From assembly GCF_017654505.1 (NCBI RefSeq), contig NC_054548.1, positions 22,223,447 to 22,287,446 on the forward strand: DNA of 64,000 nt. The letters are read 5' to 3'. The stretch is from Polyodon spathula. Lineage: Eukaryota > Chordata > Actinopteri > Acipenseriformes > Polyodontidae. A model generated the notes under the pieces. It was not told where the DNA came from, made no database searches, and saw only the letters and a program-made list of their open reading frames with translations. The translations under genes and the position numbers were made by a program. Positions 59,747 to 64,000 of this stretch are shown in pieces; position 1 is the stretch's first letter, and each line of letters opens with the position of its first letter.

Positions 59747-60740
59747 ATTAACCATTGTGAGGATTTTCAAGTTACATGATACATTTTTGTCTGTGCCCAA
59801 AAGTAACAAATATCAGGTTCATTACTAAAGGTCAGGATTAACATGAATGACATATATTTCAGGTATTGGTGTACATTATTTTCAGCATCATAATACATTT
59901 TCTTATTTATAAAGTGGTGGTTCAGGTTGAAAATAAGAGGCATTGTAGATTGAATAAAATATCAGCAGAAGCAATCTCACACCCACCTGTATGCTGAATT
60001 TAAATTGTAGTACTAGTTTTTTTGTAAGCATTAAAGTAGAACAATTTCAACCACATGGAATTACCCATGCCTGAGCCAACCTTGGTCATCCAGGTTCCAG
60101 AGCAAAGGCATGACTATTGCTATGTGTACATTGGGGCATCACAATGGTTAAAAAGTGGTTGATTAAATGCGTAAATGTCTGCATTCATGTTTGTTACTTC
60201 AATCCCGTTTTCCAGTCTGCACTGAACTGACTCATTTGCTAAGCTTGTTACAGTTTGTACTGTCATTTTAATATATTGGTGGCAATCAGCTTCATCACCA
60301 CATTCATTTATTTTGCTTGAATTTGAAGCCTTAAGGTATTTTATTAAGTTCTATCTTCATTATCTTGACAACCAACAAAATACCAGCAAGCTTATACACA
60401 TAAAGAGAGTGACAGACACATTAACAGTGCAGGCAAGTATATACTCACTATTCCTCTACCTAACACTTTGTGGGGATGCCCAAGGTTTTCCCTCTGACTA
60501 CACACGTTCCCCCATGGGACTGTAACAAAAAGGATTGTCTTCCCCTATTCCAGGCTGTCTTCCTCCGCCTGGTTTGCTGGTCTGGTCTGTTAGCTCCAGA
60601 CACTGGCGTTCTGTTTTGGTCTCTTCCGTAACTTTTGACCAGAGCCCCCGCTGTCGTTCTCATAAAAGGGCAGACCTGAGGAATAGCAGAGCATTATTCT
60701 TATACGTCGAGCACCGCTCAGACCCGCCTCTCACTTAGAG
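59747..60740. other. Non-coding, GC-richer block at the right
   Basis: Sequence up to 60460 is AT-rich and featureless. From about 60463 to 60740 it becomes GC-rich (CTGGTCTGGTCTGTTAGCTC), resembling an LTR or promoter fragment, but no borders were found. Confidence 0.35.

Positions 60741-63943
<3,203 letters not shown>

Positions 63944-64000
<57 letters not shown>
63944..64000. repeat. (GT)n microsatellite, cut by the window end
   Basis: About 28 GT units reach the last base, so the array continues outside. Confidence 0.95.

Overview
The window is vertebrate nuclear DNA. It is AT-rich, with multi-exon genes, GT-AG introns, dense microsatellites and many decayed transposable elements. The repeat mix (several Tc1/mariner subfamilies, Tigger/pogo-like MITEs, BEL/Pao, DIRS, Tx1-like LINE, tRNA-derived SINEs) points to a ray-finned fish. 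A polyploid non-teleost such as a sturgeon or paddlefish would fit, but the species is an inference. No bacterial genes, operons, CRISPR arrays or phage were seen.

Two host genes can be read with confidence. The 3' half of POGLUT2 (KDELC1), an ER protein O-glucosyltransferase, lies on the + strand in six exons between 270 and 7282 and ends in a KDEL retrieval signal. All of SLC10A2 (the apical sodium/bile acid cotransporter ASBT) lies on the - strand in six exons between 25197 and 21634 and encodes 349 residues. Between them, on the + strand at 11470-11698, is a TEX30-like exon carrying a premature stop and a frameshift. TEX30 is the neighbour of POGLUT2 in human 13q33, so this looks like the orthologous locus in decay. 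A further spliced, unrecognised reading frame at 19777-20227 (+) has one clean terminal exon and one exon interrupted by a stop.

Region by region: 1-7.5 kb holds POGLUT2, with an 824-bp tandem duplication and several MITEs in its introns. 7.5-11.4 kb is intergenic. 11.4-20.3 kb holds the TEX30 relic, two Tc1-type transposon copies, local duplications and the unrecognised gene. 20.9-25.4 kb holds a Tigger-like MITE and SLC10A2. 26.5-27.8 kb is another Tc1 copy. 28.5-31.5 kb is a fragmented BEL/Pao retrotransposon on the - strand. 32-49 kb is gene-poor, with a SINE/LINE 3' tail, an AT-rich inverted repeat and a MITE carrying a nested SINE. 49.9-51.9 kb is a compact DIRS element with its terminal and internal complementary repeats. 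53.9-59.8 kb contains four solo LTRs with visible or near-perfect target-site duplications. 60.7-61.9 kb is a Tx1-like LINE 3' end with an (AG)n tail. The window ends in a (GT)n microsatellite.

No wholly new biological system was found. The most useful observations are the decaying TEX30 locus beside an intact POGLUT2, the in-frame polyleucine-coding microsatellite directly upstream of the SLC10A2 start, the compact DIRS element, and the solo-LTR cluster. All identifications are by reading translations and motifs from memory of the families; no database search was run.
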